Assembly (NCBI GenBank): GCA_019022495.1 | Contig: JAFEKR010000016.1 | Span: 310,001 to 374,000, forward strand | Length of the DNA: 64,000 bases | DNA from: Epichloe hybrida | Lineage: Eukaryota > Ascomycota > Sordariomycetes > Hypocreales > Clavicipitaceae | Direction: 5' to 3' | In this document: one piece after another, positions 1 to 11,029 of the stretch | Position numbering within the stretch: the first letter of the stretch is position 1 | Layout of the letters: each line of letters opens with the position of its first letter | Notes under the pieces: model-generated | The model's input: only the letters and a program-made list of their open reading frames with translations | What the model was told of the DNA's origin: nothing | Databases searched by the model: none | Translations under genes and position numbers: made by a program

Positions 1-368
1 GCTAGCATTGGCGAATCTTTTGGTCTATTGGGATTCCTAGCACACCTTCTAGGTCTCTTACACAAGCAGTGACCCAAAAAAAATTATAATATCAATATAT
101 TAATAGTTATACAAAAAAGAGAGAGTTTCTAGCTAGTATTAAAATAAGTTTATCATTAATAAGCCTACGTGACTTCAATTAACTATGTATATTATATTAT
201 TAACCTATATGCTTAGGCCAACTACGCTATAGTTATTAGCATAGTTGTTAGGTGCGCGCCCGTACGCGGGCGGGCCTAATAATCAATTGTAATGTGCAAT
301 GCGAGTGACAGCTAGCATTGGTGGATCTTTCGGTCTAGTGGCTTACCTTGCACACCTTCAAGGTTCTA
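1..368. repeat. Diverged direct repeat pair, about 58 bp, spaced 310 bp
   Basis: Positions 1-58 and 311-368 are clearly related: both begin GCTAGCATTGG, share ATCTTTcGGTCTA and end around GCACACCTTC.AGGT. The spacer contains a small GC-rich palindromic patch near 250-275 (GCGCGCCCGTACGCGGGCGGGC). No coding potential is visible. The first copy starts at the window edge, so more of the repeat may lie outside. The element type is unknown. Confidence 0.5.
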
Positions 369-721
369 ACAATAGTATTTTATAACCTCCCCTTATATAA
401 CCTCTAATAGAGGCCCTTTTTCCACATATATTATATAACCTTCTTAGTTTTATTTAATCCCTCCTTTTGCTTTCTTTAGTAGTCTAAAATATATAATAGA
501 TACATGTTTCTTTAGTCCGTCCTGGAAGTCCCTACTAGTAGATCGCTAGTATTTTGTAAATACCTACATTACCCCTTTTATATGCTAACTATCATACGTG
601 TTTAATTACCTACGAGGTCAAAATAGTCTTACAATTATACTCTTATGACCTGAGGTATATATTTTGCAGTATAGTAAAATACTAGTTTTTCCTAGCAATA
701 TCAGGTATAGTTATATAAAAC
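369..721. other. AT-rich spacer without recognisable feature
   Basis: This stretch is AT-rich and stop-rich in every frame. I see no terminal repeats, no protein similarity and no RNA gene. Confidence 0.5.
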
Positions 722-956
722 ATGTCACGACTATAGTTAGGGAGATATAAATAAAGTGAAGGCTAAGGTTTATAGTTATAGCTAGAGAGCTATAACTTAA
801 GGATAAGTATATAAAGGTCTTAAACTCTAACCTCTTATATACTTTATAAGTAATTTTTATTTAAATACCTTACTATATATATATAGCTATCTAGTAGCTA
901 CTTAGTTATTTATATAACCTAAGGCTTATTTAAAGGCTTTATTATATAATTATTTT

Positions 957-1500
957 TTCCCGTGGCGTGGTGGTTACACGCTGTGGAGACCTGTTCCGGG
1001 TCGCAGGTCGTGGGTTCGAATCCTGCACGGGGCACAATTTTAGAGGTCTTGGCCACACCCCTAAAATTAAACCAATCATAATGCAAGGAAAAGTGGGTCC
1101 GGGCCCCTACTTTTCCTTGTGTTATAAGCGAATTAAATAGGCTACTTCGCTATATAAATTAGCTAGGATACCTAGAGCTCTAGGGTCTAATTTTAAGCTG
1201 GGGTTTGCAACTATATTGCATAAAATTAATGGATTTACGAACTAGATTAAGGAAGACAGGGATAGTTAGAGGAATATCGTTATAAAGAGTATATGTAAAT
1301 ATTAAACACTCACGAGTTAGAACTATGTACGTAGCATAACAAATCGTAGTAGGTTTTTCACCTAACTAGGCAACTAACTAGTTATCTAGTTATTTAATAA
1401 CTAAATAACTAGCAATCTAGTACGGTTTTCCTACTACAAAGCAACATTACCGCAGGAGTACTAGTTAAAGCATAAATTGCTATCTAGCGTAAACAATATA
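957..1500 (+). mobile_element. SINE-like retroposon with tRNA-like head and LINE-type tail
   Basis: The 544-bp insert is flanked by a 14-bp direct repeat TATATAATTATTTT at 943-956 and 1501-1514, and repeat copy 2 at about 18980 lacks it. The 5' end is tRNA-like, with a polymerase III A-box-like TGGCGTGGTGG at 963-973 and a consensus B box GGTTCGAATCC at 1013-1023. Two perfect hairpins follow (1036-1043/1061-1068 and 1084-1094/1109-1119). The last 50 bp or so, from AGGAGTACTAGT at about 1455 to GTAAACAATATA, resemble the 3' end of the LINE at 11030-15025. Inference: mobilised by that LINE's reverse transcriptase. The head folds poorly as a canonical tRNA, with a long anticodon region, so it is not called a tRNA gene. 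Confidence 0.7.
963..1023 (+). promoter_or_regulatory. Internal RNA polymerase III promoter (A and B boxes)
   Basis: The A-box-like TGGCGTGGTGG at 963-973 and the exact B box GGTTCGAATCC at 1013-1023 are spaced about 40 bp apart, as in tRNA genes. They lie in a short GC-rich island that has escaped most C-to-T decay. Whether it is transcribed is not known. Confidence 0.6.
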
Positions 1501-1673
1501 TATATAATTATTTTATCCCTAACTCCCTAGCTTTTACACTTTTAACATACTACCCCTTTAATATATAATTATTCTTAATTATAAAAAGTTACTTAGCAAG
1601 TATATATATACTATATATAGTATATAATAGTATTTATATTACTAGTTATTTTACTAGTATGTAGTATTATTGT

Positions 1674-1930
1674 TGGTTACACCAAGGTCCTGCGCAGGTA
1701 TAAGGGTAATCCCGTATGATTGAAGTCAATGATAGTTAGTTAGCTAGCTAGGAAAGAGAGAGAAGAGAGGGAAAGTCTAGATACTAGAAAAGTAAGCGAA
1801 ATCTGTATGTAGGGTAAAAGAGGGGGTAGCGAATTAATGCAGCTAATTATATCGCGTGCATTACACCAGACCCACAATTAGTCTAGTCTTTAGCCACAAT
1901 TAAACCAATGAAAATCCGAAGGAATTAACA
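1674..1930 (-). repeat. 3' LTR of copia family 1, copy A
   Basis: This 257-bp repeat starts, on the minus strand, with TGTTAATTCCTTCGG and ends with GTGTAACCA. It matches 8155-8411 over its full length and 21354-21610 in inverse orientation. Confidence 0.85.
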
Positions 1931-4900
1931 CTAGTAGTCTCTCTTTTTCCTTCATAGCTAAAGAGCTCAAAAACATAATAAAAATTAGATTAAAGGAAAG
2001 TGTACACTAGTAAATCCCTTAATAGGAATCCGCTACTCTAATTGGCTATTGTAACATTAGTTAATTAAATTAATCCATTAGTCCTTGCCTAAGCTCCTGT
2101 CCCTTAATATTATAGGTCTCTTTACCTATCCTTTAATATAAATTATTAATTTGTTTAAATTAATCAAAGAGGAAAGTAATAAATTTAGTAATGCTTTTAT
2201 TATTACATCCGCCGGATTATTATTGCTATTAATTCACCTGACTTCGTAGATCTTATGCCTTTTGTATAATGAATAAAGAGCTATAATATTAATTATTAGT
2301 CTTTTCTCCTTTATGGTTCCTAGCTTTATAAGATATTTATATAATAAAAAAGAATTAGTATAGAGAATTATAGGAATTTAAGGCATCTTTAATTAATCCG
2401 TAATCTAATATAGAGTTATGGAAATCACGTAGGTAATATCTATGCCTTAAACTATGCTATATAACTTAGAGGTAAGCACGCTATAAGTAACTCTCTTGCT
2501 CTTTATTAAGCTATATGTAATAATATTACCTTTTATAATAAAGGTATTATTATCTTATATTATCTTATTGCTAATCATAATCACGTATCTAATCTATAAG
2601 CTTAGATCCTTATTATTAGTAAGTAATCCATTTACAAACACAAAAAGCTTTGCCTCTTTAAGAACTAAAGGAATATATTATAGTCCGTGTTATTAATTCT
2701 TAATCTACTATTTAAGGCGTTTATTAAGGTATATAATATCTTCCCTAGAGGGTTCTTAGTATTAAGCTATAATTAATAGGTTATAGGAAGCTTCTAGTTA
2801 ATATATAGTTATAATATAGCTTCCTTAGGCTTGTTATTCCATGTAGTCTTGCTTTACTATTAGGGATTAAGAATTAACTTCCTTAATCTTCTAACTCTAG
2901 CCTTTCTAGGTTAATATTAGTAAGTTATTAGTGTTCTAGGTTAAGATATAACCATTAAAGATAAGGGGATTCTTAGCGGTTAATCATTACTTTTCTTTAG
3001 CTATAAAATTAGCCTTCTAGAGCTCTTTCTCTTCTTTTTAGAAGAAGTTATTATTGCTTAGGCCTAATGTATTATTGGTTTGCATTCTAATAATACTAAA
3101 GAAATTCTTATTATTTAGAGCTATAATTAATAAGCAGGGATTATAGGTTAAGGTCATTATATCAAGGTTATCCCTATAGTAACAGAAGTACGTTGCCTAC
3201 TAGTGGGTTCTAGCCTTTGTAATCCCGTAAAGAGGTTTAATTAATTTAATTACAGTCCCTTCTAGAAAGAGATATACAATTTGCTTTAGTAATCTTATAA
3301 TAATTAGGCTTATTAGCACTGTGTGTAATTAAGTGTAAGCTTATGTAATATTACGAATCCAAAGGTAAATGCCTCTTTTTCTTAATAATAAAGCAATAGC
3401 TACGATAAGTCATTAGCTTACTTGTTAAATTATTAGCAATTACGTTAGAATAAATTCCTTTCCTTTATCATTATAGCCTTATATAACAAGATAGGATTTC
3501 TTATATAGCAAGTCCGTTCCTTTGCCTTTAATCTCTCTAACTATATAAGAATTAAAGATTCTATAACCTCCGTGCTTCGCTAGGTTATACTTAATGAATT
3601 TAAACACATTGCAAGCTTATAAAGCATTAATCTTAGCTTAATTAAATTACTTAAAGGGTTTTCCTAGGGTTATAATCTTCCCTTCTTAGCAAAGTTAAAG
3701 AGTAAGGTTCTAATTAGCCTTTTCCTTTACTATAAGAAATACTATGTTTAGTATCCCTCTAGCTATAGCTTCTTAAATAAAGGCCTTCTCCTAATCTTTG
3801 TTTATAAGTATATAAAGCTAAATTAGGCTAATGTTCTTCTTAGGGCTATAAGGTTTTCTTTTCCTTGCTTTTATTCCTTTAGGGTAAGGTAGTAAATCTT
3901 TAACTTAATAGCTTCCCTTCAGGGCCTTCTAGGCTTTATAAGCCTTCCCTTTAGACTCTTTCACACTTATAAATTAGACTATAAGGGCCTTTCTTAGTCT
4001 CCCTTATTTTCTCTTAGCTAGTGTCTATAGCTCTTTACCTTCTTCTATTAGGGGATCTCTTTTAGTAGTAGTAGTTAGTTATATAGTTACTTCTTCCTTT
4101 ATATTATTAGGCTTTATCTCCTACTACTCTAGTCCCTTTATAATATATAGGTCTTTATAGTAGGGCTTTACTACTATAGAGTAAAACTTTACTAGGCTAT
4201 AGGGCATGTTAACTATATAAGTCTCTTTATTAGTAGTAAGTAGCTTATAAGGGCTATACTAGCTACCCTTCTCTCTCTATATGTATATATTAGCCTATAG
4301 GGGTAGCTAATATATAGGCGCTATATTAGGGCTATTCTAGGCTTTAAGGGTATTATAAACTTACTATAAAGCTAGATAGTAGTGGACTTTATTAGTAGCT
4401 TTATGAATTACTTTAGTATATTAAATAATAGAGATACTTAGTAGTAACTTATCTATTATTTATAGGTAGCCTCTAAAGACTAGTAAGGTTAGAATAATAC
4501 TATTTAGGCTTATAGAGTTATTAATTACTTTAATAGCTATTTAAAGGCATTACTTTAGCGTAAGTTCTATCCTAATTAAGTCTATAATAATATTATAAGC
4601 TTAGTGTAAAGGTCTATAATATCTCTTAACCTTTCTAATACTATTATAGGCTTTAATTAGTATCTTATTAGTCTTAATTAATATTAGTTAAGTATAGTAC
4701 TTAAACTTAGCAGAAGTAAAGTTATTACTAGCGTTATGTATAATCTATTCTAGAGGTCCGAGATAAGTATTAATCTAATATTTGCGGATAGCATCCTAGA
4801 TATCTTAAGCTTTCTACTTCCTTAGATTAAGGAATTAGGCTGCCTAGAATAATATTACTAAATTAATAATATAAAGCACTAGTTGGCCATTGATTTACAC

Positions 4901-7900
4901 GATATTAATAATAATCTCATAGTTAAATTTATAGTTATCTTTAATTATAAACTTAAGTCAACTAGGGGCCTTTCTATATATCTAGTAATAGTAGTAGACT
5001 TTAGTTAATTCCTTAATTACCTAGCGTTTAACTTTATAACTAGCTTAGTAAAGGATCTTTATAAGTTATTAAATAAAAGGGTAACTAAGTTAATAATATA
5101 ATTAACGGATATCTCCTTCTAAAAGGTAAAAGGTAACTATTTCTCTTACTTCTAGTAACTACTAAGGATAGCCCTATTATTATATAATAGGTATAGTCTT
5201 ATTACCTTAGATAAGTATATTAGTAAGGTTATTAATCTTAACTTATATTTTATTTATATTAGTAATTAAGAAAAGGAAGGGGGTAGCTATATTAAGGATA
5301 TAAAATTTAAGCTCTCTAAGTTCTATAGGTATATAAAGAATTTCTCTTATAACTACTAATCTAGCGCTAAATATAATAATTTAGGGTTTATAGGGGGTTA
5401 CCTTTAATAAAGGCATTAATCTTAATAAAGCCTTTACTTATACCTCTCCTATAGTTAACTTTCCTATAGCGCTAGTATTAGGTATAATCCCTTTAAAGAC
5501 CTCTTTAAAATAGCATTCTTTAGAGATATAGTAAATTAAGCCTTTATTACACTCTTATAGCTTATAAAGCTCCTACCTAAGGAATATATATTAGAAGGCT
5601 TAATTATTTAGGGTTATAAGGATATTAATATTAGTAGTATTATAGTTAGTCTATAATCTAGAGCAGAAGAATTATATAATACTTAGGTATACTATTAATA
5701 GTAGCTCCTTTATATTATTATTATTATCTTTAGCTTTTATATAGGCTAAAAGATATAATTTCTAATTCTAACCTAAGCCTTTATTAGGCTTATTATTATC
5801 CTACCCTTTATAGGAGGTAAGGAATACCTAGAATCTCTTCTCTAAAGGGGGTATATAATATATTTTACTAGCCTACTAGTAGTCCTTTTCCTTTTAATAT
5901 TCTTTAGTAAAGTAATTAAAGAACTAGCAGCTACTCTTACTATATATAAAGTAGCGCTTAGTGCTTAGCCTAGGGCTTTATCTATAATAACTTCCTTTAC
6001 TATAGGGGGATAATCACTATCTATACTAATAATTAGTAAATATAGCCTCTAGAGGGTCTCCTTATTAGTACTAAAGGTATTAGGAGGGCCTCTTATTTAA
6101 TTTTATAATAGTAATTACCTTATAGAGGTCTTTAGTAAGACTTTTAAAGCCTAGGGAGTGTATATATTCCACTATCTAATATTTAAGCACACTAGCTATA
6201 GCATTTAAGGCCTGCTTATAGAGCTTAGTATCTACTGTTTTAGTAGGGTATAGTCCTTTATGGATTTTCTTAAGGGTTAATAATATAATCTTAAGGTAAT
6301 TAAGCTTGCTTTTATTAGGGTTCTTCTTAATTATATTCTTTAATATTATACTACTTTATTAGTAGTAATAGAATTACTAGTTACTTTCTATCTTAAAGCG
6401 TTAATAAATACAAGTAATTATCTCTTTATAGGAATAGTTATTTCTAAAGAGGTAATTAAGGAAGTATTATTTAGTATTACTTATTAATATAATAGGGAAA
6501 GCCTTCTAATAATGCGTTTAAGGGAGGTTAATTTTATTACACTTATTTTTAAAGAGTATAATCTTTAGCGTTAAGAAGTTATATAGCTTCCCACTATAGC
6601 GGTCACTATCCTTATATATCTTTATAAGCTCTAAGATCTTCTTTGTAATTTAATCTTTAAAGGTAAATTACTATAAAGGCATATTTTGTTATAAATAATA
6701 GTCCCCTAGTTGTTATTAATAATAATTATTAGGATAAAGCTATTGATTTAATAGCAATTGTTGTGGGGGCTCTTGTGAAGGTTTACGTAGTCTTTAGGGT
6801 TAGGGAAGGTGGATTTCTAGGGTAGGTTATTAAGGCTATTAATATTAAGGCTCTAGGGGTTTAGAAAGTTATAGTCTCTCTTATAATCTCTCCTATAACT
6901 AAAGAGGTATTAAAGTTTAATAAAGCACTTCTTTAAGGGATACTAGGATTAAATATCCTAGGCCTTACTTAATAAGAATACTATAATCTTATAAAGAATT
7001 ATGTAATTCTCTAATAACTTCCTTTATAGCTCTTTTAAAGGTGTCTTTAGACTAGCCTTTAAAGTCTTTTTAGAATAATTCCTATAGGTTATTATCTCTC
7101 TAACCTTAATGCTTACTAAGGTTAATAAATCTTGTAATCTAGTTATTAAGCTTAAGCTATATAGTAGTCTTTAGATTTAGCTTAATGGATTCTTTCTAAT
7201 TACTAGAGAAGTTATAAGTAAGCTATTAAAGGCATAAGGGTAACTTATGCTCTTAGGGTCTTTTAGGGGTAATAGTTAGAGCCTTACTATTACTAGTAGC
7301 CTTTGCTTTTATAAAAAGTCTAGATTCCTTTACTATCTTTAACTATAAAAGAAATATTACTAATTTGTTATTTTTATTACTAATTAAGCTCCTATGTTTG
7401 CCTATTACTATTATAAGGTTTTTCCTTTATATTTTAGGAGCATTATTACTCTAATAAAATTAGAAGATTATAAAAATAGGAAAAATAGAAGAAAAAGTAG
7501 TAGAAGTAGTAAAAGTAATAATAAGAATAAATTAATAGAGATAAAGAAAGTAATATAAGTTCTAAAAGTAACTAGAAAATAATAGAAAAAGTAATAAGGG
7601 AATAATAGGAATTACTACTTCTTGTTTTTTATAAAAAGGAGGGAAGGAGGTAATCTCTCTCTCTTACTAATAAGCATAGGGTAAATAGCACTAAGAGTAA
7701 AGGGGGCAAAAAGCAAGTAGTAAATGCTTATAGGGAGAGATTAAAGGTTTATTAGAAGGTAATGTATTAAAGGGAATTTATAAGTAAGTTAGCTAGCTTA
7801 GCTAAGGTTATTTAATATTAGGTTTGAAATAAATGCCTTATAGTAATAGATTTAGTTAGTTAGTTAGTTTTCTTATAATAGATAATAAAATTAATAATTA

Positions 7901-8154
7901 ATAATAATATCCTAGATAGATATAACGAAGTTATGTCCCTTAGCCTAAGGGTTAATAGATTAATTCCTTAGAAGCCTAATAAGCCTATAACTAGGATTCT
8001 AGTCTTTTCCTTTAGTATACTTATATAGTTATGCCTCTTTACTATAATAACTATTATAGTATAATAAGGGGTAGTAGTAGTAGTGTCTATAAAAATATCT
8101 CTTCTTATAATACTTAGCTTATTTATAGTTATAAAGTTAACTACTAATTAGTAT

Positions 8155-8411
8155 TAGTTACACTAAGGTCCTACGTAGGTATAAGGGTAATCCTATATAA
8201 TTAAAGTTAATAATAGTTAGTTAGCTAGCTAGGAAAAAGAGAGAAGAGAGGGAAAGTCTAGATGCTAGAAAAGTAAGCGAAATTTGTATGTAAGGCAAAA
8301 GAGGGGGTGGTGAATTAATGCAGCTAATTATATTACGTGCATCGCGCCGGACTCACAATTGGTCTAGTCTTTGGCCACGATTGAACCAATGAAGATCCGA
8401 AGGAATTAACA
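8155..8411 (-). repeat. 5' LTR of copia family 1, copy A
   Basis: Same length (257 bp) as its partner. On the minus strand it starts TGTTAATTCCTTCGG, and its terminal CA has become TA by a RIP-type change. The adjoining interior (8154 downward) is shared with the copy at 21611 onward. Confidence 0.85.
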
Positions 8412-8763
8412 ATTATATTTATCTTAAATAATAAAATAAATATTGTAAAGTTCTAAATAATTTCTCTCTTAATTTTTAATTTTTAATTATAAATAGCTAT
8501 ATACTTATTACTTTATTATTTTTAATATATATACCTTTATTTAATGAGTTATTAGTATTAAGTAAGTAAAATATTTATATTATATTTTATAATTAGGTTA
8601 AATAAATAAGATAATATATATTATTTAAAATAAATAACTTCTTATTTAATATTAGGGATATTATATTAATTTTACTAGGAGTTTATAGCTAGTATATATA
8701 TTTACTAGTAATAGCTATAATTATAAATATTATAATTCCTAGATTAGCTATATATAATACATA

Positions 8764-8827
8764 TTTGACTCAGTAGTAGGAGTACTAGCAATAGCTATCC
8801 ATAGAGCTAACTAGTGTAAATAATATA
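8764..8827 (+). mobile_element. 64-bp 5'-truncated LINE 3' fragment
   Basis: The segment TTGACTCAGTAGTAGGAGTA through GTGTAAATAAT matches the 3' end of the LINE at 14965-15025. It is flanked by TATATAATACATA at 8751-8763 and 8828-8840. Repeat copy 2 at about 19470 has a single uninterrupted site. These are the signs of target-primed reverse transcription with strong 5' truncation. Confidence 0.75.
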
Positions 8828-9223
8828 TATATAATACATAAATCACTTAGGGGTTTAAGGCTAATATAAAAAAGGTTTACTTTTCCTTACTTTTATATCC
8901 TTTTTTTCTTTTATATTTTTTTTTAATATTGTAAGTTAGTTTTACTTATAAGCTAGTAGCTTTATAGCTTTTATTATAGTAATTACTAATATCTTATAGT
9001 ATTATTTCATTATTTATATTTACCCTTATTTAAAATATTTAAATCTTCTTAAATACTAAAATATTAGTTACTTATCTTTGACTTATAAGTTTTTTATAGT
9101 ATATTATTACTAACTTACTAATAGTTAATAATATCTTTAATATAAAAGCTAACTTTACTATTACTTTCCCTTAGTAAAAAGTTTTTTTTAGTATTTCCTT
9201 TAAAGTTTTCCGAGAAGTATATA

Positions 9224-9606
9224 TGTTAGAACAAAGGTGATATCAATCGCGCGTCGCAGCCGTAATTACCTAGCAAAAGCTTAGGCCGCGCGCGCGCCAC
9301 ACGTGACCCATAACCTAGCCTGTTAATTAGCTAGGAAATATAGGGCTATAAACGCGTAACCCCCTTTTCCCTCTTTAATTATAGCTACTAGCTTTTAACT
9401 TCTCTTTTTATATATTAATTAACAGAACAAATAACATAGCCTAGAATAGATAATTAATAATAATACTATTCTTTAGGCTTATAACTATATTATATTAAAT
9501 TTAAGGCCTTATAAATCTAACACTAATTAGTAGTTACCTTTATAAATAACTATATAGTCTTTAAACACTATAGATTAGTAAGGTTAATTAAAAGAGGTAA
9601 CTTACC
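9224..9606 (+). mobile_element. Copia family 2: 5' LTR plus start of interior, truncated
   Basis: Positions 9224-9522 form an LTR starting TGTTAGAACAAAGG and ending CTAACA. Positions 9523-9606 continue with the family's interior (ACTAATTAGTAGTTACC...), which also follows the LTR at 28426-28733 in the other orientation. The interior is cut at 9606 by the AGAGCATTG end of a satellite-rich element. About the first 100 bp of the LTR keep CpG and CpA sites that the rest has lost. Confidence 0.7.
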
Positions 9607-10439
9607 AGAGCATTGTTTGTAGTGTAGTTAGTGTAGTTTTTGGGAAAATTTTGTATTTATAGTGTAGTTTTTTTTAGCTAGTACTTAGTGTAGTGTAGTT
9701 TTTTTTTTAATAGTTAGTGTAGTTACTAACTACACTAACTACACTACACTACAAAAACTACAAATGTAGTGTTAGGTAAATAAAAAGTGGGTCTTTTTAT
9801 ATAGTAGTATTAATATACTAATTAGAAGAAAGCTATTATTCTTATACTTATATTATTAGCTATTTTATTAAATTAATTATTTAAGTTATAAGACTATAAC
9901 CTTTTATAGATTTTATTATAACTAGGGTTATAAGTACTATTATAAGTTTTTTATAAGACTATTATTCTTAATACTTTTCTTTACTAATATAACTTTAAGA
10001 AAACCCTTTTTATTATTTTATTTACTATTACTAAGAGTTATTTTCTATTATTATTATTATTATTATTATTATTTCTAATTATAATAATACCCTAAACTAA
10101 TCTAATAAAATTAATTAGTACCTTAGAACAAATAACTAGAAGTTAATAAAGTATATACTTAGTACTTATATATTATAATTAATAGGATAGAAACTTAAAA
10201 AAAGCTTAAATAATTTATTTACTATTTAAACTAATTAAACATTACTTTTAGCTTTATAATTCTAAAGCTTTAAGAAGTTATATATACTAACTTTATATAT
10301 CTCCTTACTATAATATATAAAGAAAGTATAAAAGATAGTAATATTTATAAAGTATTTATATATAACTAATAGTATTAATTAAATTAGGCTATATAACTAA
10401 ATTAAGTTATTAAAAAATTAAAACTTATTTTTAGTTATA

Positions 10440-11029
10440 ATACTAGGACCCACTTTTATTTTATATACTATAACTACTTTAATAACTATATTAACTTTAA
10501 TAAGCTTTATTATAACTACTATAACTTATTTTAAAATATAATACTAAGACCCACTTTTATTTTATATATTATAACTACTTTAATAACTATAATAACTTTA
10601 ATAAGCTTTATTATAGCTAGTCAAACCTATTTTAAGATATAATAATAAGACCCACTTTTATTTTATATATTATAACTACTTTAATAACTATAATAACTTT
10701 AATAAGCTTTATTATAGCTAGTTAAACCTATTTTAAGATAAAATAATAAGACCTACTTTTATTTTATATACTATAACTACTTTAATAACTATAATAACTT
10801 TAATAAGCTTCATTATAGCTAGTTAAACCTATTTTAAGATATAATAACAAGACTCACTTTTATTTTATATATTATAACTACTTTAATAACTATAATAACT
10901 TTAATAAGCTTTATTATAGCTAGTTAAACTTATTTTAAGATAAAATAATAAGACCTACTTTTATTTTATATATAATAACTACTTTAATAATTATAATAAC
11001 TCTAATAAGCTTTATTATAGTTAGTTAAA
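10440..11029 (+). repeat. Tandem array of about 105-bp units (first part)
   Basis: About six head-to-tail units carry AGACCCACTTTTATTTTATA then CTACTTTAATAACTATAATA and TTATAGCTAGTTAAACCTA. Units differ mainly by C/T changes. The array resumes at 15026-15190 after the LINE insertion. Confidence 0.8.

Larger units (their letters stand above)
1674..8411 (-). mobile_element. Full-length Ty1/copia LTR retrotransposon (family 1, copy A), RIP-inactivated
   Basis: Two 257-bp direct LTRs (1674-1930 and 8155-8411) bound a 6.2-kb interior. The 5-bp flanks ATTGT and ATTAT differ by one G-to-A change and are read as a mutated target duplication. Reading on the minus strand, the order is LTR, gag region, integrase, reverse transcriptase/RNase H, LTR, which is the copia order. 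The integrase part is inferred from the better readable inverted copy at 21354-26021. A purine-rich tract (positions 1931-1955, reverse strand) precedes the 3' LTR as a polypurine tract. All frames are broken by stops from C-to-T/G-to-A change, so no protein is encoded. Inserted into host repeat copy 1. Confidence 0.8.
722..9223. repeat. Host repeat family F, copy 1, interrupted by three insertions
   Basis: The pieces 722-956, 1515-1673, 8412-8763 and 8841-9223 match, in order, the uninterrupted sequence at 18752-19875. The family begins TGTCACGACTAT, which resembles the start of a gypsy-type LTR, but no second LTR or reverse transcriptase could be tied to it, so its class is open. The pieces are separated by a SINE-like element, a full copia element and a LINE 3' fragment. 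The right side is cut at 9223 by a copia LTR of another family. The value of this repeat is that copy 2 shows the site before each insertion. Confidence 0.65.

Noticed and set aside
957..1034. A functional tRNA gene
   Set aside because: The A and B boxes are good, but the segment between the D and T arms is about 28 nt, no standard anticodon arm forms, and the acceptor stem has mismatches; the context is a retroposon.
2496..2696. 66-codon ORF on plus
   Set aside because: It lies antisense within the RIP-mutated RT/RNase H part of the copia element; hydrophobic only because of AT-rich codons.
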